Positions 1 through 5,902 of a stretch of 8,907 nt of DNA are shown piece by piece (position 1 is the first letter of the stretch; each line of letters begins with the position of its first letter). This DNA comes from Conexibacteraceae bacterium (GTDB lineage Bacteria; Actinomycetota; Thermoleophilia; Solirubrobacterales; Solirubrobacteraceae). A program made the position numbers and the translations under genes. The DNA lies in the NCBI GenBank assembly GCA_009785395.1, contig WQWK01000071.1, positions 1-8,907 of the forward strand, given 5' to 3'. Under the pieces are notes generated by a model. The model had not been told where the DNA came from and ran no database searches. It saw nothing but the letters and a program-made list of their open reading frames with translations.

Positions 1-973
1 CTGCCAGCAGGTCGGACGCCCTGGCCCAGCTGTCCTCGATCGGCATCCCGAGCGGCAGGTATTCCTGGTAGAGCCGGCGGTAGCCATCCGGCGAGGCGAT
101 GATCGCCAGCCCGTGGCCCGCGTCGACGTAGTCGAGCATGCCGGTGACGGGATCCAGCCGGCCCACCCACAGGGTCGAAAACCGGTTGTTGGCCTCGAGG
201 TCGTGGCGGGTGGTCGTCGACGTCCGCGCGACGGCGTCGCCGACATCCGTGTACCGGGAATGGCCGCGGAGAACCGCGCGCACCTCAGACGCGATGAGAG
301 AGGCGGCGAGCCCCTTGCCCATGACGTCACCGAGCACCACCTGGAGCCGCTGGCCGTGACCCTCCGGGTCATTGACGACGAACCAGTCGTAGTAGTCGCC
401 ACCCGCCTCGCGGGCGGGCTGGACGCGGCCAGCGATCTCGACACCAGCGATGTCCGGCGCCGCCGTCGGCAGCATCAGCTGCTGCACCTGTCCGGCGAGG
501 TCCATCTCCTCTTGGACAGACAGCTCACGCTCGAGCAGCGCCCCGAGGTCGCTGAGCATCTCCTGCTGTTGACGGCCCAGCGTGCGCGGCACGAGGTCGA
601 GGATGCAGAGCGCGCCGATCTTCTGGCCACTCTGCCCGCGCACGGGAACCCCTGCGTAAAAGCGCACGCGCGGGGGGCCGGCCACCGCGGGGATCGTCGC
701 GAACCGCTCGTCCTCGCGCAGGTCGCGGACCTCGAGGATCTCCTCCTGTTGAACGGTGATGCGGCAGACGGAATCCTCGACCGGTATCGATCCCTTCGGG
801 AAACCGGCGGACGCGACCGTGAACTGCGAGTCGTTGCCGATCAGGTTCAGCGCCGCAATCGGTGCTCCGAAGATCGCCTGCGCCAGCCGCACGACACGGT
901 CGTAGCGTTCGGCCGGCACGTTGGTGGCGAGGGCCTCCGCCTCCTGGCGACCGGTGCTCGGGGGCATCACCAT
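1..973 (-). CDS. GAF-SpoIIE (PP2C-type) serine phosphatase, partial
   Basis: The first 324 codons are present; the C-terminus lies beyond position 1. Residues about 20-150 form a GAF sensor domain, with the typical stretch FYAGVPVRG...GQKIGALCILD near 105-126. A short linker (VQEEMDLAGQVQQLMLP, about 153-169) leads into a SpoIIE/PP2C catalytic domain. Metal-binding motifs are intact: PAREAGGDYYDWF (Asp193) and LGDVMGKGLAASL (Asp216), followed by FSTLWVGRLDP and YVDAGHG. The last PP2C motif (usually a TDG) would lie outside the window. Family knowledge: RsbU/RsbP-like enzymes dephosphorylate anti-sigma-factor antagonists in response to signals bound by GAF or PAS domains. The ATG at 973 follows a GAGG stretch and begins only 9 nt after the stop of the Roadblock gene, so the two are probably co-transcribed. 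An ATG two codons later is an alternative. The fold is very likely; the target protein is not visible. Confidence 0.93.
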   Translation of the reverse strand, partial: MVMPPSTGRQEAEALATNVPAERYDRVVRLAQAIFGAPIAALNLIGNDSQFTVASAGFPKGSIPVEDSVCRITVQQEEILEVRDLREDERFATIPAVAGPPRVRFYAGVPVRGQSGQKIGALCILDLVPRTLGRQQQEMLSDLGALLERELSVQEEMDLAGQVQQLMLPTAAPDIAGVEIAGRVQPAREAGGDYYDWFVVNDPEGHGQRLQVVLGDVMGKGLAASLIASEVRAVLRGHSRYTDVGDAVARTSTTTRHDLEANNRFSTLWVGRLDPVTGMLDYVDAGHGLAIIASPDGYRRLYQEYLPLGMPIEDSWARASDLLA

Positions 974-982
974 GGCTCTGCC

Positions 983-1402
983 TCAGTCAGCCGAATCGTC
1001 CAGGATGGGCTCGATCTGGAGGACCGAGCGCCGTGTGGCCGCCCAACCCATCCCGAGCGATGTCTCCCGGTTGGTGATTAGCACGACCACAGCGTCCGGA
1101 TGGTTGGGGAGCACCATCATGAAATGAATCGTGTGGCGGGTCGTCATCTGCATCTCCTCGACCAGACGCTCGCTCGGCCGCCCGCGCCTGGCCGAGATCA
1201 GGTCCTCGACGTGGCGCACCGTCTGCCCGCGGAACATCTCCACCGCGGCGGCAGCCACCGCCTCGAGGTACTCCTGCGTGAAGTACGGCACGTGGTGCGC
1301 CACCCCGAGCAGCCCGCCGGAGTTCATGTCGGCGACCGCGCACCCGAGCGCCCCGTCGACCTCGCCAATGACCGACTCCATGACCTCATCGAGCCTGCTC
1401 AC
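983..1402 (-). CDS. Roadblock/LC7-domain protein
   Basis: This encodes a 139-residue soluble protein with no signal peptide or membrane segment. The pattern fits a single Roadblock/LC7 (MglB-like) domain. An N-terminal helix and GALGCAVADMNSGGLLGVA strand pair is followed by a helix rich in Ala and Glu (EYLEAVAAAAVEMFRG), then two strands (TIHFMMVLPNHPDAVVVLIT) and a final helix preceded by TSLGMGWAATRRS. Members usually dimerise and regulate small Ras-like GTPases or act as scaffolds; in actinobacterial conservons they sit beside a histidine kinase, a DUF742 protein and a GTPase. Here no GTPase is visible; the partner in the operon is the GAF-SpoIIE phosphatase 9 nt downstream. The start is GTG at 1402; an internal ATG (residue 8) is possible. 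No good Shine-Dalgarno precedes the GTG, but TACGGT lies exactly 7 nt upstream, suggesting a leaderless message. Family assignment is by pattern recognition only. Confidence 0.8.
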   Translation of the reverse strand: MSRLDEVMESVIGEVDGALGCAVADMNSGGLLGVAHHVPYFTQEYLEAVAAAAVEMFRGQTVRHVEDLISARRGRPSERLVEEMQMTTRHTIHFMMVLPNHPDAVVVLITNRETSLGMGWAATRRSVLQIEPILDDSAD

Positions 1403-1409
1403 GTGCGGG

Positions 1410-1415
1410 ACCGTA
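1410..1415 (-). promoter_or_regulatory. Putative -10 box of the Roadblock-SpoIIE operon (leaderless)
   Basis: On the minus strand TACGGT is followed by seven bases and then the GTG start at 1402. A TANNNT box about 7 nt before the start codon is the layout known for leaderless actinobacterial transcripts, where transcription begins at the start codon. A weak -35 candidate (TTCATC, 1434-1439) lies 18 bp upstream. No Shine-Dalgarno is seen, which agrees with this. Confidence 0.35.
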
Positions 1416-1508
1416 TCACTCGCGAACGACCGGGATGAACGCTCACGCGCCGACCACTCGCGCCCGTGATTGCATGTTCGCCAGCCAGCCCGTTACCCAC
1501 CTTTTAAC

Positions 1509-1536
1509 TTGCCGTTGACAACGGTCGGCATAGGAT
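1509..1536 (+). promoter_or_regulatory. Putative promoter of the ArsC-like gene
   Basis: TTGCCG (1509-1514), 16 bp, then TAGGAT (1531-1536); each hexamer matches 4 of 6 consensus positions. TAGGAT ends 7 nt before the ATG at 1544, so the transcript could start at or near the ATG. A perfect TTGACA (1515-1520) is also present but only 10 bp from TAGGAT, too close for a standard pair. An AGGA (1532-1535) 8 nt before the ATG could serve as ribosome binding site if a longer transcript exists. Confidence 0.35.
1512..1524. promoter_or_regulatory. Perfect 13-bp palindrome, candidate operator
   Basis: CCGTTG-A-CAACGG is a perfect inverted repeat with a one-base centre. It sits between the candidate -35 and -10 elements of the ArsC-like gene, within the 141-bp gap between two divergently transcribed genes. 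A dimeric regulator bound here would cover the promoter spacer. No specific regulator is recognised from the sequence. Confidence 0.4.
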
Positions 1537-1543
1537 CGGAGGC

Positions 1544-2233
1544 ATGGAACTTCCCGACGACGTGCGTGTGAAGATCGAACGGACGGTCGACCATCTCCAC
1601 TCGGAGTTCGGAGAGCAGCTCCCGCGCGAGCGGATCAGTGAGCTCGTCCACGACTCGGCGAACCGGTTGGCTGCCAACTCGACGGTCGCAGAGAACATTC
1701 CGGTCTTGTGTTACCGCTTCGCTCGTGAGCGGATGAAGGCGATCGTGCGGCAGCAGGGCGACGGGACGGACACGGCCCACGATGTCGTCTTCGTGAGTCT
1801 CAGCGGTGGCGGCCGCGGCCAGATCGCCGCGGCGCTGACCTCGGTGCTCTCCAATCATCAGGTCTCGGTCCACTCGGCAGGGACGGCCGTCAACGCGGAG
1901 ATCGATCCCGGCGTCCGGACCGTCCTTGGTGAGATCGGCATCGACACGGATGAGCCGTTCGCGCGGCCAGTCACCGACGAGGTGATCCGGGGCGCCGATG
2001 TGATCGTCACGATGGGGCATAGTGTCGGCGTGATCGACATACCCGCGGCTGTCCGCCACGAGGACTGGCGCATCGGCGACCCGCTCGGGGCGCCGCTCGA
2101 GGAGATCAGGCGGGTGCGGGCGGACATCGAGTACCGCGTCCGGGCGTTGCTGGCGTCAATCGGGGTGCCGGCCACAGAGGCCGCCGCCGCGGGATCGGCA
2201 GGGCCGTCAACCGCGTCCGCCCAGCCCGACTGA
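1544..2233 (+). CDS. ArsC/LMW-PTP-like protein lacking catalytic cysteines (probable pseudoenzyme)
   Basis: The product has 229 residues and two parts. Residues 1-75 are helical and resemble the N-terminal three-helix domain found before actinobacterial ArsC-type phosphatases. Residues 80-205 have the low-molecular-weight tyrosine phosphatase/arsenate reductase fold, with VVFVSLSGGGRGQIAAAL (81-98), HSAGTAV (110-116), ADVIVTMGHS (151-160) and DWRIGDP (174-180). In active members the first motif is VxFVCxxNxxRS, with a nucleophilic Cys. Here Ser85 occupies that place, Asn is replaced by Gly, and the Ser after Arg91 by Gly92. The later MGC..C motif is MGHSVGV, so those cysteines are absent too. 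The only cysteine is Cys56 in the helical domain. The Asp-Pro loop (179-180) and Arg91 remain. Arsenate reduction therefore looks impossible; an anion-binding or regulatory role is inferred. The tail after about 206 is Ala/Ser/Pro-rich. It is divergent from the Roadblock gene. Confidence 0.88.
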   Translation: MELPDDVRVKIERTVDHLHSEFGEQLPRERISELVHDSANRLAANSTVAENIPVLCYRFARERMKAIVRQQGDGTDTAHDVVFVSLSGGGRGQIAAALTSVLSNHQVSVHSAGTAVNAEIDPGVRTVLGEIGIDTDEPFARPVTDEVIRGADVIVTMGHSVGVIDIPAAVRHEDWRIGDPLGAPLEEIRRVRADIEYRVRALLASIGVPATEAAAAGSAGPSTASAQPD

Positions 2234-2235
2234 GC

Positions 2236-2307
2236 CGCGCCCTCCAGCCGCGACTCATCGGGGCGCGAGTGTGCGCGGCCTCAAAGCGCCGTGTTAGGCT
2301 CGCGCCC
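2236..2307 (+). promoter_or_regulatory. Mutually exclusive GC-rich stems before bioY
   Basis: GGGCGCGAG (2261-2269) is perfectly complementary to CTCGCGCCC (2299-2307), whose last base lies 4 nt before the bioY ATG. Seven of the same bases (GGGCGCG, 2261-2267) are also complementary to an upstream CGCGCCC (2236-2242), just after the preceding gene's stop. The two pairings exclude each other, as in an attenuator. The hairpin has no T-run. In such GC-rich DNA chance pairing cannot be excluded, and only read-through RNA from upstream would contain all three arms. Confidence 0.25.
2295..2300 (+). promoter_or_regulatory. Putative -10 box of bioY
   Basis: TAGGCT lies 11 nt before the ATG at 2312, predicting a 5' leader of only a few bases. 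No Shine-Dalgarno is present between it and the ATG (the bases are CGCGCCCACCT), consistent with a nearly leaderless transcript. No convincing -35 hexamer is seen at the expected distance. Confidence 0.3.
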
Positions 2308-2311
2308 ACCT

Positions 2312-2920
2312 ATGAGCAATTACGACGCATCCACCGCATTGAGCGCCGCGCTGCCCCGCCCCGGCGTGCGCGTGCTCGGCGACACGCTGCCGGGCGCCCG
2401 TACACGCGACGTGGCGCTCGTCCTGGCAGGAGCCGGCCTCGTCGGCCTGCTGGCCCAGATCACGATCCACCTGAGCTTCACACCGGTCCCAATCACGGGC
2501 CAGACCCTTGGCGTGCTGCTCGTCGGCACCGCCCTCGGCTGGCGCCGCGGCCTCGCGGCCCTGATCCTCTACGCCGTCGCCGGCCTGATCGGCGTCCCGT
2601 GGTTTGCCGCCGGCGGCAGCGGCTACGTCGGCGCGAACTTCGGCTACATCCTCGGCTTCATCGCCGCCGCGGGCGCCTGCGGCTACCTCGCCGAGAAGCA
2701 GGCCGACCGGCGCGTCCTCTCCGCGATCCCCGCGATGGTCGTCGGCGAGTTCCTGATCTATCTCTTCGGCGTCACCTGGCTCGCCGTCGACCTGAACGTC
2801 GGGATCGGCAAGGCGATCACGCTGGGCTTCGTGCCCTTCTGGATCGGCGACGCGATCAAGTGCGCGCTCGCCGCCGGATTGCTGCCGAGCGCCTGGCGGC
2901 TCGTCGGCGACCGCAAATAG
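2312..2920 (+). CDS. bioY: Biotin transporter BioY (ECF S-component)
   Basis: The 202-residue membrane protein matches BioY in length and in its motifs. It has about six hydrophobic segments. The first loop holds FTPVPITGQTLGVLLVG, the BioY hallmark. Next come RRGLAALILYAVAGLIGVPWFA, then a Gly-rich loop with GYILGF, and a final segment GFVPFWIGDAIKCALAAGLLP, where the conserved (G/P)-x-GD-x-x-K pattern is visible. BioY binds biotin in the membrane. It works either alone or with the shared EcfA/EcfT energising module; no ATPase or transmembrane partner gene lies in this window. The ATG at 2312 is chosen. A GTG seven codons upstream (2291) is in frame but overlaps the candidate -10 box and adds no conserved sequence. 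Transcription probably ends at the hairpin 22 nt after the stop. Confidence 0.95.
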   Translation: MSNYDASTALSAALPRPGVRVLGDTLPGARTRDVALVLAGAGLVGLLAQITIHLSFTPVPITGQTLGVLLVGTALGWRRGLAALILYAVAGLIGVPWFAAGGSGYVGANFGYILGFIAAAGACGYLAEKQADRRVLSAIPAMVVGEFLIYLFGVTWLAVDLNVGIGKAITLGFVPFWIGDAIKCALAAGLLPSAWRLVGDRK

Positions 2921-2941
2921 CGGCTGGGCTTTGATAAACGT

Positions 2942-2967
2942 GGGTGCGCGCCCGCTGGCGCGCACCC
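2942..2967 (+). terminator. Strong hairpin after bioY, probable terminator
   Basis: An 11-bp perfect stem (GGGTGCGCGCC / GGCGCGCACCC) encloses a 4-base loop CGCT. It begins 22 nt after the bioY stop. The tail is TTCATC, a poor U-run; read on the minus strand the tail is slightly T-richer (ACGTTTATC). It separates bioY from the following transporter gene, whose longest open frame would start inside this hairpin. Confidence 0.6.
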
Positions 2968-3021
2968 TTCATCAGTGCCACGTCAGTCGGCATACTCCGA
3001 ACGTGTTCACGCGCGGTTGCG

Positions 3022-4617
3022 ATGGCTGAGGAGTCTGTAGGCAGAGATATCGCGGAGGGGATCGCACGCGCCTCGCGCTGGACCGGCCGCCGGGTGCGGG
3101 GAGAGGTGGTCCGCCGCGCCGGCGGCGCGGCCCGCGCGCGCGTGATCGTGTTGTTCGGGCTGGTGCTGGCGCTCAACGGTGCCGACGCGGCCTCGATCGG
3201 CGCGATGGCGCCGGAGCTCCAGTCCTCGCTGGGCATCAACATCGCCGACATCGGCCTGCTCAGCGCCGCGACCCTGCTGGTCGGTGCGGTGGCGACGATC
3301 CCGGTCGGGATGCTCGTCGACCGCATCAAGCGGATCCCGATGCTGTCGGTCAGCGTCGTGCTGTGGAGCATCGCGTCGCTGCTGAGCGCCTTCGCCGGGG
3401 GCTTCTCAACGCTGCTGCTGACGCGCCTGCTGCTCGGGGTCGTGGTCGCCACGGCCGGGCCGGCGATCGCGTCGCTGACCGGCGACTATTTCCCCGCGGC
3501 CGAGCGCGGCAAGATCTACGCGTACATCCTCGGTGGCGAGATCGCGGGCAACGCCGTCGGCTTCATCGTCTCGGGCCAGGTCGCCAGCCTGATCGACTGG
3601 CGGGTGTCGTTTGTGCTGCTGGCGATCCCCGGCTTCTTCCTCGCCCGGGAGCTGTACAGGACCGTGCCGGAGCCGCTGCGCGGCGGCCAGAGCCACCTCG
3701 AGCCCGGTGTCGAGGACCTGGTCGAGGCCGCGGCGCGCGCCCGCGCGCGGCCCGCCGCCGATGAATCGCTTGCGCCTGACGAGCAGCCGACCCGGGTCGA
3801 GGATCTTGCGCAGCAGGCCGCGCGCCGGCTCGGCTATGAGGCGAACCCCGAGCTGGTGCTGACGGAGGATCCGCGCCGGCTCGGCCTTGTCGACTCGGTG
3901 AAGTACGTGCTGTCGATCCCGACGAACGTGCTGATGATCATCAGCTCGTCGCTCGGCTACTTCTTCTTCGCGGGGCTGACGACGTTCGCCCTGATTTTTG
4001 TCCACGGCCATTACGGTGTCGGCCAGTTCGAGTCGGACCTGGTCCTCGCACTGCTGGTCGGTGGCGCGCTGGTAGGCACGCTGGTCAGCGGCTGGCTCGG
4101 CGACCTGCTGCTGCAGCGCGGCGTGCTGAGCAGCCGCATCTGGATCCCCGCCGTGTGTTACCTCGGCGCCGCCGCGCTGCTCATCCCGGGCTTCTTCTCC
4201 ACCCATCTGACGCCCGCGATCTGGTTCGACATCGCCGGCGCGGCGCTGCTTTCGGCCGCGAACCCGCCGCTCGACGCCGCCCGCCTGGACATCATGCCCG
4301 CGGGCCTCTGGGGGCGCGCCGAGGCCGTCAGGACGGTGATCCGCTCGCTCGCCCAGGCCGTCGCGCCGCTGGTCTTCGGCGGGCTGGCGCAGCTGATCGC
4401 CGGCGTCTTCCCGAAGGAGGCGCCGCCCGGCACCCACGTGCCCACGAACATTCTGAGCGAGGCGCGTGGCCTCGAGATCACCTTCCTCATCCTGCTGGTG
4501 TCGCTGGTGGCGGCGGGCGTCTTCCTCCTGCGCGCACGCCACGAGTACCCGCGTGATGTGGCCACCGCGGCCGCCTCGCACCAGGGTGCCGACCCCCCGG
4601 CGGCCGCGGCGATGTGA
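3022..4617 (+). CDS. Major facilitator superfamily transporter
   Basis: From the ATG at 3022 the protein has 531 residues. After a basic 40-residue N-terminal tail, the first half has about six membrane segments. It includes the MFS motif A, GMLVDRIKRIP (about residues 96-106), between segments 2 and 3, and RLLLGVVVATAGPAIASLTGDYFP for segment 4. A hydrophilic central loop of about 80 residues (about 214-296), rich in Glu, Arg and Ala, separates the halves; this is longer than in most MFS proteins. The second half holds six more segments and a weaker motif A (GWLGDLLLQRG). The arrangement recalls spinster-like or organic-anion MFS carriers, but the substrate cannot be read from sequence. An in-frame GTG at 2944 would add 26 residues but lies inside the terminator hairpin, so the ATG is preferred although its Shine-Dalgarno is poor. 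The stop is 7 nt from that of the convergent efeB. Confidence 0.9.
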   Translation: MAEESVGRDIAEGIARASRWTGRRVRGEVVRRAGGAARARVIVLFGLVLALNGADAASIGAMAPELQSSLGINIADIGLLSAATLLVGAVATIPVGMLVDRIKRIPMLSVSVVLWSIASLLSAFAGGFSTLLLTRLLLGVVVATAGPAIASLTGDYFPAAERGKIYAYILGGEIAGNAVGFIVSGQVASLIDWRVSFVLLAIPGFFLARELYRTVPEPLRGGQSHLEPGVEDLVEAAARARARPAADESLAPDEQPTRVEDLAQQAARRLGYEANPELVLTEDPRRLGLVDSVKYVLSIPTNVLMIISSSLGYFFFAGLTTFALIFVHGHYGVGQFESDLVLALLVGGALVGTLVSGWLGDLLLQRGVLSSRIWIPAVCYLGAAALLIPGFFSTHLTPAIWFDIAGAALLSAANPPLDAARLDIMPAGLWGRAEAVRTVIRSLAQAVAPLVFGGLAQLIAGVFPKEAPPGTHVPTNILSEARGLEITFLILLVSLVAAGVFLLRARHEYPRDVATAAASHQGADPPAAAAM

Positions 4618-4624
4618 GCCGCCG

Positions 4625-5902
4625 TCAGGCGAGTCCGGAGCCGATCCAGTCAGCAGGGCCGCTGGGCGCGCGTGGGACGAAGAAGTAGCCGCCGCCGACC
4701 GGCTTGATGTAGTCGATCATCGGCTCGCTTTCGAGCCGGCGCTGGATGCGCTCGTACTGTGAGCGCGTGTCGCGGTTGAAGGCGATGAACATCAGTCCCT
4801 GGTCGAGGTTCCCGGACGCGTCGGCGCCGAGGTCGTAGCTGTAGCCGCGGCGGTAGATGCGCTCGGCCTTCTGCTCGGGCGTACGGTTGTTGGCCAGGCG
4901 GATGTGGGCGTTGAGCGGGATGCGATGGCCGTGTGGGTCCTGCGCGTAATCGGGGTTCTCGAACTCGTGGGTGCCGCCGAGCGGTGCCCCGGTCACTCGG
5001 TCGCGGCCGATCATCTGCTCCTGCTCGAGCATGCCCACGCGGTCCCAGAACTCGACGAACATGCGGATCCGGCGCACCACCATGTAGGTGCCCCCAGCGG
5101 TCCAGGACGGGCTCGCGGACCGCTGGTCGACCCAGATCAGCCTGTTCATCAGATCGGTGTCGTTCGGGTCGGGGTTGCCGGTGCCGTCGCGGAACGCGAA
5201 CAGGTTGCGGCGCGAGCTGTGGGGGTGAGGGCCACGGAACGAGAGCTGGAAGCCGTCCAGCTTCCAGCGGATCGCGAGGCGGCCCGCGACCGCGCTCATC
5301 AGCTCTCTGACCGTGTGCGCGACCGTGTCGGGCTGGTTGGCGCAGATCTGCAGGATGATGTCGCCGCCGGTGATCCCAGGGTCGAGCTCGTCGTGGGGGA
5401 ACGGGGTCATCGCCGTCAGCCCGGCGGGGCGCTTGGCGGCCAGCCCGAAGCGGCCGTCGAACAGGGAGGCACCGAAGCCGACCGTGACGCTAAGCGAGTC
5501 CGGGGTGTTGTAGGAGCCGAGGATGCCGCTATCCGGCGGCGGCTCGCCGATCTCAGTCACTCCCACCGGCTCCCCCTGGGTGAGCAGTCGCGCCTCGGTG
5601 GTGATCGCCTGCAGCGCCTCGAACAGGCCCACCCTGTCCGGCGCGATGCAGTCGAGCGCGATGATCGAGGCCTGGTTCTGCTTCGGGGTGAGCACGCCGG
5701 ACTGATGCACACCGTCGAACGGGAGCCTGACGTTCAGCTCGCGCAGTCCGATCTCCCGCGCCTGTTCCTGCAGCGACCGCGGCGCGGTCGCCCCCTGCGC
5801 GTCGCCGGACGCCGCGCCGGTGCCGGCTGCCAACCCGGCTCCGCCCGCGCCCAGCGCGGTCAGCGAGCCTCTGAGAAAGGATCGGCGGCTGAGCGGCTTC
5901 AC
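4625..5902 (-). CDS. efeB: EfeB: Tat-exported DyP-type heme peroxidase
   Basis: The 425-residue product begins with a twin-arginine signal (SRRSFLRG at 5-12, then a Gly/Ala hydrophobic core), predicting export in folded, heme-loaded form. The mature part follows the EfeB/YcdB branch of dye-decolourising peroxidases. GVHQSGVLTPKQNQASI lies at 64-80. LFAFRDGTGNPDP (234-246) has the catalytic Asp239, corresponding to the family GxxDG motif. NAHIRLANNRTP (331-342) has His333, the probable proximal heme ligand. RRGYSYD and LDQGLMFIAFNRD follow, then the C-terminal YIKPVGGGYFFVP. EfeB acts in the periplasm or cell envelope with EfeO in ferrous iron uptake; in E. coli it has also been proposed to release iron from heme. 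It starts at GTG 5902, overlapping the efeO stop by 4 nt (GTGA), so translation is probably coupled. Length and all key residues are normal. Confidence 0.95.
   Translation of the reverse strand: MKPLSRRSFLRGSLTALGAGGAGLAAGTGAASGDAQGATAPRSLQEQAREIGLRELNVRLPFDGVHQSGVLTPKQNQASIIALDCIAPDRVGLFEALQAITTEARLLTQGEPVGVTEIGEPPPDSGILGSYNTPDSLSVTVGFGASLFDGRFGLAAKRPAGLTAMTPFPHDELDPGITGGDIILQICANQPDTVAHTVRELMSAVAGRLAIRWKLDGFQLSFRGPHPHSSRRNLFAFRDGTGNPDPNDTDLMNRLIWVDQRSASPSWTAGGTYMVVRRIRMFVEFWDRVGMLEQEQMIGRDRVTGAPLGGTHEFENPDYAQDPHGHRIPLNAHIRLANNRTPEQKAERIYRRGYSYDLGADASGNLDQGLMFIAFNRDTRSQYERIQRRLESEPMIDYIKPVGGGYFFVPRAPSGPADWIGSGLA

Noticed and set aside
113..1081. Long plus-strand open frame (322 codons)
   Set aside because: It lies opposite the GAF-SpoIIE phosphatase, has an Arg/Asp/His-rich low-complexity translation and no recognisable domain; it is an antisense shadow in GC-rich DNA.
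1422..1481. GCGAAC ... GTTCGC inverted repeat in the divergent region
   Set aside because: Only 6 bp with a 48-bp separation; expected by chance.
1515..1536. TTGACA with TAGGAT as a standard promoter
   Set aside because: The spacer is only 10 bp, too short for a housekeeping sigma factor; TTGCCG with 16 bp fits better.
1493..2059. Minus-strand open frame opposite the ArsC-like gene
   Set aside because: The plus strand carries a recognisable ArsC/PTP fold; this translation has no domain pattern.
2269..2965. Overlapping plus- and minus-strand open frames over bioY
   Set aside because: Both translations are Arg/Pro-rich or Asp/Glu/Ala-rich shadows; BioY motifs are unambiguous in the third frame.
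3406..4581. Minus-strand open frame of 391 codons opposite the MFS gene
   Set aside because: Its composition is dominated by Arg, Gln, Asp and Gly with no domain; the MFS frame explains the region.
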